From assembly GCA_021797365.1 (NCBI GenBank), contig JAJZZU010000021.1, forward strand, positions 1 through 14,604: 14,604 bases of DNA, in the 5' to 3' direction. Made by a program: the position numbers and the translations under genes. Position 1 is the stretch's first letter, and the number at the start of each line of letters is the position of its first letter. The stretch comes from Pseudomonadota bacterium (GTDB lineage: Bacteria > Pseudomonadota > Gammaproteobacteria > Acidiferrobacterales > Acidiferrobacteraceae). Shown piece after piece: positions 7,317 through 14,268 of the stretch. The notes under the pieces are model-generated. The model was not told the DNA's origin, made no database searches, and was given only the letters and a program-made list of their open reading frames with translations.

Positions 7317-8518
7317 GGGGATGCGGTCCTAGGCAGGCGTTTTATGATCTCGCGCGCAAGCGCGCGGGCGATTTCGGTCTTGGGTGCGGCAGTCCACGCC
7401 GCGGCGTGATCCTTGTCGATCAGGATCACGCGATTATCATCCCCCGCAAAGCCCACGCCGGCCTCATCGATGGGGTTTGCGACGATAAGGTCGATCCCCT
7501 TGCGCGCGCGCTTGGCGCGCGCCTTGGTCTCCACATCGCCGGTCTCGGCGGCAAAACCCACGGTAAACGGCCGGGGTGTAAGCCCTGCCACCTCGGCCAG
7601 GATGTCCGGATTGCGCACCAGGGTGACCGTCAGTGTATGCGCGTCTTTTTTAAGCTTATCGGCAAGCACGGTCTGCGGGCGGTAGTCGGCGACCGCGGCG
7701 GCGGCCACGAACAGGTCCATTGTCCCGCGGCAGGCCCATACCGCGTCGCGCATCTGACAGGCGCTCGTCACCGGGATTAGATGCACCCCCGGAGGGGCCG
7801 GCAGCGCCGTGGGGCCCGAGATCAGGGTCACGGCGGCGCCATGATCGGCGAGCGCCGCGGCCAACGCATAACCCATCTTGCCGGAGCTGCGATTGGTGAA
7901 TCCGCGCGCCGGATCAAGGGCCTCGTAGGTGGCGCCCGCGGTCACGACCGCGTTTATCCCGCGCAACGCGCCGGCCGCGCCCCACAGGCGCTCCAGCATC
8001 CCCAGGATCTCGCCGGGTTCGCTCATGCGCCCGGGACCGTTGTCCCCGCACGCCTGGGCGCCCTCGTCAGGGCCGACGAACCGTACGCCCCGTCCCGCGA
8101 GCAGCGCGCAGTTGGCGCGTGTCGCGGGGTTCATCCACATGATGCGGTTCATCGCCGGGGCCACGCAGAGCGGGGCCTCGGTGGCCAGACACATGGTGGT
8201 GAGGAGGTCGTCTGCGGCCCCGGCCGCGAGCCGGGATAGCACGTGTGCGGTGGCCGGCGCGATCACGATGGCATCGGCCCAGCGTGCCAGGTCGATATGG
8301 ACCATGCCCGGCCCGCGGTGGTCTTCGACCACCTCGGCGCCGACCGCGGCCAGGGCCCCGGCGGCCACGAATTGCCGGGCGCTGCGTGACAACACGACGC
8401 GCACCACGGCCTCCGCCGTGCGCAGGCGGCGCACGAGCTCTGGGGTCTTGTAGGCGGCGACGCCGCCGGTAATACCCAATACCACACGGCGGCCCCGCAG
8501 CGGGGGCATGTCCTGCAT
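7313..8518 (-). CDS. coaBC: Bifunctional phosphopantothenoylcysteine decarboxylase / phosphopantothenate-cysteine ligase
   Basis: A 401-residue two-domain enzyme of coenzyme A synthesis. The N-terminal FMN-dependent CoaC half has [10 protein letters not shown] near residue 15, the active-site His74 in [10 protein letters not shown], the P-A-M-N flavin-site motif and [10 protein letters not shown] with the conserved Cys. The C-terminal CoaB half has [24 protein letters not shown], the K-L-K-K segment and V-G-F-A-A-E-T. The ATG at 8518 is preferred: it has GGGA seven bases upstream; a TTG at 8530 abuts its own possible ribosome site and an ATG at 8509 is also possible. It heads the leftward operon coaBC-dut-algC and diverges from radC across 86 bases. 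No convincing promoter stands out in that gap. Confidence 0.94.
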   Translation of the reverse strand: MQDMPPLRGRRVVLGITGGVAAYKTPELVRRLRTAEAVVRVVLSRSARQFVAAGALAAVGAEVVEDHRGPGMVHIDLARWADAIVIAPATAHVLSRLAAGAADDLLTTMCLATEAPLCVAPAMNRIMWMNPATRANCALLAGRGVRFVGPDEGAQACGDNGPGRMSEPGEILGMLERLWGAAGALRGINAVVTAGATYEALDPARGFTNRSSGKMGYALAAALADHGAAVTLISGPTALPAPPGVHLIPVTSACQMRDAVWACRGTMDLFVAAAAVADYRPQTVLADKLKKDAHTLTVTLVRNPDILAEVAGLTPRPFTVGFAAETGDVETKARAKRARKGIDLIVANPIDEAGVGFAGDDNRVILIDKDHAAAWTAAPKTEIARALAREIIKRLPRTASP

Positions 8519-8604
8519 GTCGTTTCCCAATCCTTTTCGTAGCCGGTGATTTCCCGGACAGCCTTTCTTGCGGCCTGCTGCTATCGTAGCGGCAAGGAGT
8601 CCTT

Positions 8605-9279
8605 ATGACCATTTCCGGCTGGCCGGTAGACGAGCGTCCGCGCGAGCGGCTATTGCAACATGGCCCGGAGGCCCTGTCGGACGCCGAGCTATTGGCCATT
8701 GTCCTGAGAACCGGGGTGAGCGGCAAGACCGCCGTGGATCTCGCGCGTTCGCTATTGGCGCGTTTCGGGGGGTTGCGCGGCCTGCTTGCGGTCGAACAAC
8801 GGCTGTTTTGCGAGGCGCCGGGCCTTGGGCCCGCCAAATACGCGGTGGTGCGGGCGGTCCTGGAGATGGGGCGGCGCCATCTCGGGGAGAGCCTGCGGCG
8901 CGAAACCGTCCTGTCGTCATCGCTTGTCACGCGCCGCTACCTGACCGCCGCCTTTCGCGACCGGCCGCGCGAGGCCTTTGCCTGCCTTTTTCTCGACGTG
9001 CGTCACCGCCTGCTCGTGGAGGAGATCCTGTTCGAGGGGACGATCGACGCGGCAGTCGTGTATCCGCGTGAGGTCGTGAAGCGCGCGCTTTTTCATAATG
9101 CCGCCGCCACCATCCTCGTGCACAACCATCCCTCCGGCCTTGCCGAGCCAAGCCTTGCCGACCGCGATCTCACCACCCGTCTGACCGAGGCATTGGCCCT
9201 GATCGGCGTGCGCGTCGTCGATCACCTCGTGATCGGCGACGGGCACATCGTTTCGTTCAAGGAGCGCGGATGGCTCTAG
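8605..9279 (+). CDS. radC: RadC-family JAB/MPN+ domain protein
   Basis: A 224-residue RadC protein, full length. Residues 1-90 form the N-terminal helix-hairpin-helix-like region ([20 protein letters not shown] sequence). Residues 100-224 are the JAB metalloprotease-like domain with putative zinc ligands His173 and His175 in H-N-H-P-S-G and Asp186 in S-L-A-D-R-D, plus Glu144. The family's old link to radiation repair was withdrawn for E. coli, so its role is unsettled. AAGGAG at 8594-8599 sets the start. In related genomes radC sits beside rpmB; here a leftward formate dehydrogenase unit lies between them. It converges on the DUF1641 gene, with a small hairpin at the junction. Confidence 0.93.
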   Translation: MTISGWPVDERPRERLLQHGPEALSDAELLAIVLRTGVSGKTAVDLARSLLARFGGLRGLLAVEQRLFCEAPGLGPAKYAVVRAVLEMGRRHLGESLRRETVLSSSLVTRRYLTAAFRDRPREAFACLFLDVRHRLLVEEILFEGTIDAAVVYPREVVKRALFHNAAATILVHNHPSGLAEPSLADRDLTTRLTEALALIGVRVVDHLVIGDGHIVSFKERGWL

Positions 9280-9290
9280 CCGCCTCGTCC

Positions 9291-9310
9291 TGACCGCGCA
9301 TCGCCGGTCA
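9291..9310. terminator. Hairpin at the radC / DUF1641 convergent junction
   Basis: Perfect 6-bp arms TGACCG and CGGTCA flank an 8-base loop, immediately after the radC stop and touching the stop of the opposing DUF1641 gene at 9308. It lacks T-tracts. It is a modest candidate for a shared transcription end. Confidence 0.35.
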
Positions 9311-9787
9311 TAGGAGCGGCTCGTTCGGTGGCGGGGGTTCCGGGGGCCGGCCCGCGCCAAGCGCTTCTCCGAAGGCCTTGAGGCCGTCAAGCAGGGGGCC
9401 GAGCGCGCGCCAAAGGGCATCGTCCTGGAGGAGGCGATAGGCGCCGGTGATGCCCGGCGGTTCGCCGTTGCCGGTCTGCGGATGCTCAGTCTCGCGCTCC
9501 ACGCTTTGCGTGGCGGCCGATACCGCGGCCACGAAGCGTGAAAAATCCTGCGGGGGCACCCGCCCCAGGGCCGACAGCAGCGTCACCATATTCCGCAGGG
9601 TGGTGCGCGAGGCCTCCGAATTCAGGCCGCGCGCCGTTATCAGGCCTGCGTGCGGCAGCGCCCCGGTGAGCGCCGTCAGAAAGCGCAGGATGCCGTGCCG
9701 TGACAGCGCCTCGATGAGATCAGCGAGTTCCTTTTCGGCGATGGCCTCTTGCGGGCGGACGTGCTGGTAATGGATGAGCGCGCTCAT
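9308..9787 (-). CDS. DUF1641 protein, formate dehydrogenase partner (YrhD-like)
   Basis: A 159-residue soluble protein with no signal or membrane segment. The C-terminal part holds the DUF1641 pattern (P-G-I-T-G-A-Y-R-L-L-Q-D-D followed by L-G-P-L-L-D-G-L-K-A-F-G, residues 111-140), then a proline-rich tail. The rest is mostly amphipathic helix. DUF1641 genes are typically found next to formate dehydrogenase alpha genes, as yrhD beside yrhE in Bacillus subtilis; their role (accessory, assembly or small subunit) is not established. The ATG at 9787 overlaps the formate dehydrogenase stop as ATGA and has GGAG seven bases ahead, so the two are translationally coupled. A longer in-frame start at 9850 lies inside the dehydrogenase gene and is less likely. 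Confidence 0.78.
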   Translation of the reverse strand: MSALIHYQHVRPQEAIAEKELADLIEALSRHGILRFLTALTGALPHAGLITARGLNSEASRTTLRNMVTLLSALGRVPPQDFSRFVAAVSAATQSVERETEHPQTGNGEPPGITGAYRLLQDDALWRALGPLLDGLKAFGEALGAGRPPEPPPPNEPLL

Positions 9788-12759
9788 GATTGTACTCCGC
9801 CACGGTCGGCCACGGTCGTGGGAATGGGCCGGTACTCGCCGCGCTTCCATTTGCGCTCGACCTCGACCCCGGACTGGGGTGTGCGCGCCCCGAAACGCGG
9901 ATTCGAGCGCGGGATGGGTGACGGGCCTTCGCGGCTTAGGATCGATAGCTTTACGGCAAGCTCCTTGAAGGCCGGTGTCGAGGTCACGCTGTCGGCATGG
10001 TTACCGGTCAAACGGTTGATGGGTTCGGTGAGCGAGAACTCGACGGTATAGAGCTCGCGGCCGGCCACTCGGGGGCTCACCAGTACGCCGGCCTCGACGC
10101 TGCCGCGGCGTGAGGTGAGCGTTACGCGCGCCCCGGTCTTGATGTCGAGTTCGTCCGCCAGCTCCTGCGAAATCTCCACATAGAATTGATTGACCTTGGA
10201 CATGATCCCCGGAACGCGAGCGGTAAGATTACCTTCCTGGAAATGTTCGAGGACTCTCCCGTTGTTTAGCGTGAGATCATATTCGGCATCGGCGCGCTCG
10301 ACCGGGGCATGCCAATGAACGGGGTAGAGCTGGGCCTTGCCATCCTTGGTATGAAAGTGCTTTGTGTACAAAAGCGTCTCGGAATGCCCTTGGGCATCGA
10401 CCGGCCAGACCACGGACTTGTAACCTTCGAGTCGATCATAGGTGGCCCCGGCAAAAAGCGGCGCGACCTTGGTGGCCTCCGACATGATCTCCCGTGGTCC
10501 CGCATAATCCCAGCGGTGTCCGAAACGCTGCGCGAGCGCGCACAATATCTGCCAGTCCGGCCGGGCTTCCCCGAGCGGGTCAAGCGCCTGCGCGAAGTGC
10601 TGAATGCGCCGTTCGGTGTTCACGAACGTGCCTTCCTTCTCAAGGCTCGGACAGGCCGGCAGCACGACGTCTGCAAACTGCGCGGTGGTGGTCATGAAGA
10701 TGTCCTGGACGACCAGGAAATCGAGCCGCTCCAGGGCCTCCTGGGTATGGCGCGTATTGGAGTCGACGACGGCCGTGTCTTCCCCGATGATATACATGGC
10801 GTGGAGCCCGCCCGAGTGCGCGGCATTGATCATGCTGTGGTTATTGAGTCCGGGTTTGGCCGGCAGTTCGACCCCCCACGCGCGCCCGACGCGCTCGCGG
10901 GCCTCCTTGTCCGAGACCTTGAGGTATCCGGGGAGCTTGTCGGACAAAGCCCCGAAGTCGCCGGCGCCCTGGACATTGTTGTGGCCGCGCAATGGGTAGG
11001 CCCCCGAGCCCTTTTTCCCGTAATTGCCGGTGACGAGAAGCAGGTTCGAGATGGCGGTGCTGGTGTCGCTGCCGGTGGTGCGTTGCGTGACTCCCATGGC
11101 CCACAGGGCGCATACCCCCGAGGCGCCGACGATCATGTCGGCGATGCGTACGAGATCCGTCTGCGAGAGCCCGGTTTCGGCCTCGGCATGGGCCAGCGTG
11201 AAGGGCGCAAGCGATGCCCGCAAGGCCTCCAGATTGTTCACGCGCTTGGCCAGAAAGGCGCGATCCTCGAGGCCGTTATCGAGGATGTAGCGCGTCACCG
11301 CGCACAGCCACACGAGGTCGGTCCCGGGTTTGGGACGCAAGAACAGCTGGGCGCGCTCGGCCATCTCGTGGTGCAGCAGGTCGACTACGATCATCTTGAC
11401 TTCGCCACGCTTCAGGCGCCGCTTGATGCGCGTAGCCAGCACCGGATGGCTGTCTGTCGTATTCGTACCGATGAGCAGCAGAAGCTCGGCCTCGTCGATG
11501 TCGTCCATGGTGCCGGAGTCCCCGGCATAGCCCACCGTGCGCGTGAGGCCTTTGGTGGCCGGGCTTTGGCAATAACGGGATGTGCAGTCGATGTTGTTGG
11601 TGCCGATGATGGCGCGCGCGAACTTCTGGGTCAGGTAGACCTCCTCGTTCGAGCCCTTGCTGGTGGCGATGAATCCGATGGCGTCGGGGCCGTGGCTTGC
11701 GCGGATCGCACTGAACCGTTCATGCACGAGCCCCAAGGCCTCGTCCCAACCGGCCTCGCGGAACGACGAGCCCTCGCGAATCAGCGGCTTTACCAGGCGA
11801 TCCTTGCTGTTGACGAAGTCCCAGGCGAATTTGCCCTTGACGCAGGTCGATATGCCGTTTGCCGGCCCCTGTTCGGGCTGGATCTTCAGTATGTGGCGCC
11901 CGCGGGTCGTGATGTCGAAGGAGCAGCCGACCCCACAGTAGGTACATACGGTCTTGGTGATCTTCTGTTCGGTGTGGCGCAGGCATTGGTCGATCTTTGA
12001 AATGGCGGTGATCGGGATGAAGCTTGTGGTCTGCTCCACACCCTTGACAAGCTCGATCATCTCGCGCTTCAAGGGTGCGGGCCAGGAGGTCAAGGGGCCG
12101 GCCTGTCCGAGCAGGGTGTTTTCCATAAGGGCGTTACATGGGCAGACGGTGACGCAGTGCCCGCAGGATACGCAGCTCGAATCGTTGATGGCCCGTCCCC
12201 CGTCCCATAGGACGCGCGGGTGTTCGAGCTCCCAGCCTATGGTCAGGGTCTCGTTCACCTGCACGTTCTGACAGGCCTCGACGCAGCGGCCGCACAATAT
12301 GCACTGCAGGGGGTCGTAGGTATAGAAAGGGTTCGAGGTATCGGCGGTATAGGGTTTGGGTCGATAGGGGTAGCGCTGATGGCGCATGGCAAGCCTGTCC
12401 ACGGCATCGTGGATCTCGCAGTCCCCGTTGTTGTTGTCGCATACCGAGCAGTAGAGTTCATGCTTTTCGAGTATCCGATCCATGCCTTCCCGGCGGGCCG
12501 CCTCGGAGGCGGCGTCCCGGGTACTGACCGTAAGGCCGTCGTCCGCGCGGATCGTGCATGCGCGCACCAGGGAGCCGTTGACCGTGACAAAACAGGTGTC
12601 GCAGGTCTTGATCGGCCCGAGGGCCGGGTTATAACAAAGGTGCGGGATATAGCAATCGGCGCGATTTAAGGCGTCGAGCAGGTTCTCGCCGACCGAACTC
12701 GCAATGTCCTTTTCATCGACATTTATGACACAAGGACGCAGATGGGGATCGGCGGACAT
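9784..12759 (-). CDS. fdhA: Formate dehydrogenase alpha subunit, cytosolic Mo/W-bis-MGD type with NuoG-like iron-sulfur domain
   Basis: A 991-residue cytoplasmic enzyme expected to oxidise formate to CO2; no signal peptide. Domains in order: a [2Fe-2S] ferredoxin domain (Cys42, 53, 56, 68); a His-Cys cluster as in NuoG (His100, Cys104, 107, 114); two [4Fe-4S] clusters (Cys153, 156, 159, 163 and Cys196, 199, 202, 206); the molybdopterin domain cluster (Cys272, 275, 279, 306); the catalytic site S-R-Y-C-Q-S-P with Cys397 as probable metal ligand; and a C-terminal dinucleotide-binding domain from about 850 to 940 with a 50-residue tail. Cys replaces selenocysteine, and the residue after it is Gln where E. 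coli FdhF has His; this C-Q pairing is what I recall for the YrhE/YjgC class. GAGGAGG at 12764-12770 sets the start. It is coupled to DUF1641. No FMN/NAD-binding beta subunit gene or FdhD is in the window, so the electron acceptor is unknown. Confidence 0.88.
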   Translation of the reverse strand: MSADPHLRPCVINVDEKDIASSVGENLLDALNRADCYIPHLCYNPALGPIKTCDTCFVTVNGSLVRACTIRADDGLTVSTRDAASEAARREGMDRILEKHELYCSVCDNNNGDCEIHDAVDRLAMRHQRYPYRPKPYTADTSNPFYTYDPLQCILCGRCVEACQNVQVNETLTIGWELEHPRVLWDGGRAINDSSCVSCGHCVTVCPCNALMENTLLGQAGPLTSWPAPLKREMIELVKGVEQTTSFIPITAISKIDQCLRHTEQKITKTVCTYCGVGCSFDITTRGRHILKIQPEQGPANGISTCVKGKFAWDFVNSKDRLVKPLIREGSSFREAGWDEALGLVHERFSAIRASHGPDAIGFIATSKGSNEEVYLTQKFARAIIGTNNIDCTSRYCQSPATKGLTRTVGYAGDSGTMDDIDEAELLLLIGTNTTDSHPVLATRIKRRLKRGEVKMIVVDLLHHEMAERAQLFLRPKPGTDLVWLCAVTRYILDNGLEDRAFLAKRVNNLEALRASLAPFTLAHAEAETGLSQTDLVRIADMIVGASGVCALWAMGVTQRTTGSDTSTAISNLLLVTGNYGKKGSGAYPLRGHNNVQGAGDFGALSDKLPGYLKVSDKEARERVGRAWGVELPAKPGLNNHSMINAAHSGGLHAMYIIGEDTAVVDSNTRHTQEALERLDFLVVQDIFMTTTAQFADVVLPACPSLEKEGTFVNTERRIQHFAQALDPLGEARPDWQILCALAQRFGHRWDYAGPREIMSEATKVAPLFAGATYDRLEGYKSVVWPVDAQGHSETLLYTKHFHTKDGKAQLYPVHWHAPVERADAEYDLTLNNGRVLEHFQEGNLTARVPGIMSKVNQFYVEISQELADELDIKTGARVTLTSRRGSVEAGVLVSPRVAGRELYTVEFSLTEPINRLTGNHADSVTSTPAFKELAVKLSILSREGPSPIPRSNPRFGARTPQSGVEVERKWKRGEYRPIPTTVADRGGVQS

Positions 12760-12783
12760 GAGACCTCCTCACGGGGTTTGGGC

Positions 12784-12805
12784 GGGACGGACACGGGCCC
12801 GTCCC
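12784..12805 (-). promoter_or_regulatory. Hairpin in the fdhA leader
   Basis: Perfect 7-bp arms GGGACGG and CCGTCCC with an 8-base loop, 25-46 bases upstream of the fdhA ATG. If transcribed it would fold just ahead of the ribosome site. It could be a leader stem or a DNA operator. Function not known. Confidence 0.35.
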
Positions 12806-12816
12806 CTCGCATCGGT

Positions 12817-12830
12817 GCCACTCTAGTGGC
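12817..12830. promoter_or_regulatory. Dyad upstream of fdhA, possible operator
   Basis: GCCACT and AGTGGC form 6-bp arms with a 2-base centre, 58-71 bases upstream of fdhA and about 140 upstream of rpmB. Its size and compact symmetry suit a dimeric regulator site. I do not recognise it as a ModE, FNR or sigma54 site. Confidence 0.3.
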
Positions 12831-12916
12831 GCGTGGCCCCGGTTGTTATCGGAAATAAGTGCGAGACAGGCCCTGCGGCCGATCTTCCGGGACGGGCTCG
12901 GCGGGCGCCCTGGGGA

Positions 12917-12945
12917 TTGGCAGGAGCCGCGCACTATGGCAGAAT
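12917..12945 (+). promoter_or_regulatory. Sigma70 promoter of rpmB-rpmG
   Basis: TTGGCA (12917-12922), a 17-base spacer, then CAGAAT (12940-12945) preceded by C-T-A-T-G-G. The -35 matches 5 of 6 and the -10 matches 4 of 6 consensus positions. Transcription would start near 12952, leaving a leader of about 18 bases before rpmB. Confidence 0.62.
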
Positions 12946-12969
12946 CCGCGGATTCATCCGGGGGTTCCC

Positions 12970-13206
12970 ATGTCCAAGGTATGCCAGGTCAGCGGCAAGC
13001 GGCCCATCAGCGGCAACAATGTGTCGCATGCCAACAACAAGACGCGTCGGCGGTTTCTACCCAATCTGCATTACCGCAGGTTGTGGGTCGAGAGCGAGAA
13101 GCGCTGGGTGCGGCTGCGTTTATCGCACCATGGGTTGCGGACCATAGACAAGAAGGGCATCGACGTCGTCCTGGCCGAGATGCGCGCCCGCGGCGAAGCG
13201 TTTTAG
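12970..13206 (+). CDS. rpmB: 50S ribosomal protein L28
   Basis: A 78-residue L28, the normal proteobacterial length. It starts [12 protein letters not shown] and contains the strongly conserved R-R-R-F-L-P-N-L-H and [17 protein letters not shown] blocks. It has one cysteine only, so it is the zinc-free form. The ATG at 12970 matches the family start; an in-frame start at 12859 would add residues not found in L28 and would place the promoter inside the gene. rpmG follows after 9 bases. Confidence 0.97.
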   Translation: MSKVCQVSGKRPISGNNVSHANNKTRRRFLPNLHYRRLWVESEKRWVRLRLSHHGLRTIDKKGIDVVLAEMRARGEAF

Positions 13207-13215
13207 GAGACCGTC

Positions 13216-13371
13216 ATGCGTGACAAGATCAAGCTCGTGTCGAGTGCCGATACCGGCCATTTTTACACGACCACGAAAAACAAACGGACGATGACCGAGA
13301 AGTTCGAGATCAAGAAATTCGATCCCATCGCCCGCAAGCACGTCCCCTACCGCGAGGCGAAGATCAAGTAG
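13216..13371 (+). CDS. rpmG: 50S ribosomal protein L33
   Basis: A 51-residue L33 found by reading the sequence after rpm[42 protein letters not shown]. It has no cysteines, so it is the zinc-independent form common in Gram-negative bacteria. AGGAGA directly after the rpmB stop serves as ribosome site and shows the two genes are one transcript. Confidence 0.96.
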   Translation: MRDKIKLVSSADTGHFYTTTKNKRTMTEKFEIKKFDPIARKHVPYREAKIK

Positions 13372-13381
13372 ACCACGTTTT

Positions 13382-13398
13382 AAGGTCCGCGCGACCTT
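13382..13398 (+). terminator. Short hairpin after rpmG
   Basis: Arms AAGGTC and GACCTT are perfect over 6 bp with a 5-base loop, 10 bases after the rpmG stop. Four Ts precede rather than follow it, so termination is uncertain. The rest of the 212-base gap before the next gene holds a 5-bp C/G stem (13465-13482) and the promoter at 13493-13521, and no gene. Confidence 0.35.
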
Positions 13399-13492
13399 GG
13401 CGGCGTCCGGTGTGACGGGCCCGCGGGGTTGTCGCATGGTACCCCTCCCTCGAAACGCCCCTGTCCCCCTGCAAAATGGGGGCCGGGCGCTC

Positions 13493-13521
13493 TTGTCCTT
13501 GCGTCCCATGCCCGGTATATT
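13493..13521 (+). promoter_or_regulatory. Sigma70 promoter of the HNH nuclease gene, -10 box inside a dyad
   Basis: TTGTCC (13493-13498), exactly 17 bases, then TATATT (13516-13521); transcription would start near 13528 with a leader of about 56 bases. The -10 box lies within the perfect dyad CCGGT-ATATT-ACCGG at 13512-13526, which could be an operator that blocks RNA polymerase. Confidence 0.55.
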
Positions 13522-13583
13522 ACCGGCAACCCTCTGTTGAGGTCCATTGCTGCAGTTGGCGGCCGGGGCCGCCCGAGGTTGCC

Positions 13584-14204
13584 ATGTACCCGCTTAGTCA
13601 ACAAGTGTTGCGCACGGATGTTGCCGGCATGCCGCTCGAATGGATTGATTTCCGCGAGGCGGTGCGTATCTGTCATCTCGGGCAGGTGGCCTACACGTGC
13701 GGCAGCCTTTTGTACCGGGTTCACGGCGGCCATAATGCCGCCACCGGCCGGCGCAGCATCATCGAGGTCAACTCCATTCTCGCCACCTATGGGGAGAATG
13801 GCCAGCTGGCGCGTCAGCGTGACCATTACGTGCCGCCGCTCAGTAATCCGGCCCTGTTTGCGCGCGATGCCCGGTTGTGCCTTTATTGCGGCGAGCGGTT
13901 CTCGGTCCGCGATCTCTCGCGCGATCATGTGACGCCCTTAAGTCGCGGGGGTCACGATATCTGGAACAATGTCGTGACGGCCTGCAAGCGCTGCAACAAT
14001 CACAAGGCCGGGCGGACGCCCGAGGAGGCTGGCATGGCCTTGCTGGCCGTTCCTTTCGTGCCGACGCATGCCGAATACATCTATCTGCAGGGCCGGCGCG
14101 TGCTCGCCGATCAGATGGCCTTCCTGAAGGCCCATTTCCCGCGCACAAGCCCCCTGCATGAGCGTCTGGCGCGCGGCCTGGAGGTCGGCGGCCACGCGGT
14201 CTGA
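13584..14204 (+). CDS. HNH endonuclease family protein
   Basis: A 206-residue protein with a central HNH/McrA-like zinc-ribbon nuclease domain: Cys99-x2-Cys102, Asp114-His115 in S-R-D-H-V-T-P-L-S-R-G-G, Asn129 in W-N-N-V-V, Cys134-x2-Cys137 and Asn139-His140 in C-N-N-H-K-A-G-R-T-P. All metal and catalytic positions are present, so it should be active. The N-terminal 95 residues (V-L-R-T-D-x-A-G-M-P-L-E-W-I-D-F-R-E-A) are a conserved part of this stand-alone family in proteobacteria. No methyltransferase or specificity gene is near, so it is not an obvious restriction system; a repair or housekeeping role is possible. The ATG at 13584 has GAGG five bases upstream; the in-frame start at 13476 lies upstream of the promoter. 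It has its own promoter and converges on the desaturase gene. Confidence 0.85.
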   Translation: MYPLSQQVLRTDVAGMPLEWIDFREAVRICHLGQVAYTCGSLLYRVHGGHNAATGRRSIIEVNSILATYGENGQLARQRDHYVPPLSNPALFARDARLCLYCGERFSVRDLSRDHVTPLSRGGHDIWNNVVTACKRCNNHKAGRTPEEAGMALLAVPFVPTHAEYIYLQGRRVLADQMAFLKAHFPRTSPLHERLARGLEVGGHAV

Positions 14205-14221
14205 CTGACGCCCGCCCGGCG

Positions 14222-14255
14222 GCGGCGAGGCAGGTCCGTTAAGACCCGTCGCCGC
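14222..14255. terminator. Hairpin between convergent HNH and desaturase genes
   Basis: GCGGCGA pairs with TCGCCGC over 7 bp, and within it GGTC pairs with GACC around a 6-base loop. It lies in the 64-base gap between two convergent genes, the expected place for a bidirectional terminator. No T-tract is present. Confidence 0.42.
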
Positions 14256-14268
14256 GGGCCGCGCCCTC

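Noticed and set aside
8519..8604. Promoters in the coaBC/radC divergent gap
   Set aside because: The best leftward pair (TGGTCA, 17 bases, TACGAT) matches only 4 of 6 at each box and overlaps the radC start; rightward boxes have wrong spacing. Not strong enough to annotate.
10309..12000. A 563-codon open frame on the + strand, antisense to fdhA
   Set aside because: fdhA on the opposite strand has every expected Fe-S and cofactor motif. The antisense frame is rich in Arg, Gly and Ala, shows no recognisable domain and is a normal by-product of high third-position GC.
12806..12830. Possible sigma54 site TGGCAC on the - strand upstream of fdhA
   Set aside because: The TGGCAC half is present but the required GC of the -12 element is not at the correct spacing.
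13380..13928. A 182-codon - strand frame spanning the rpmG-HNH gap
   Set aside because: No ribosome site or family features, and it overlaps the well-supported HNH gene and its promoter.
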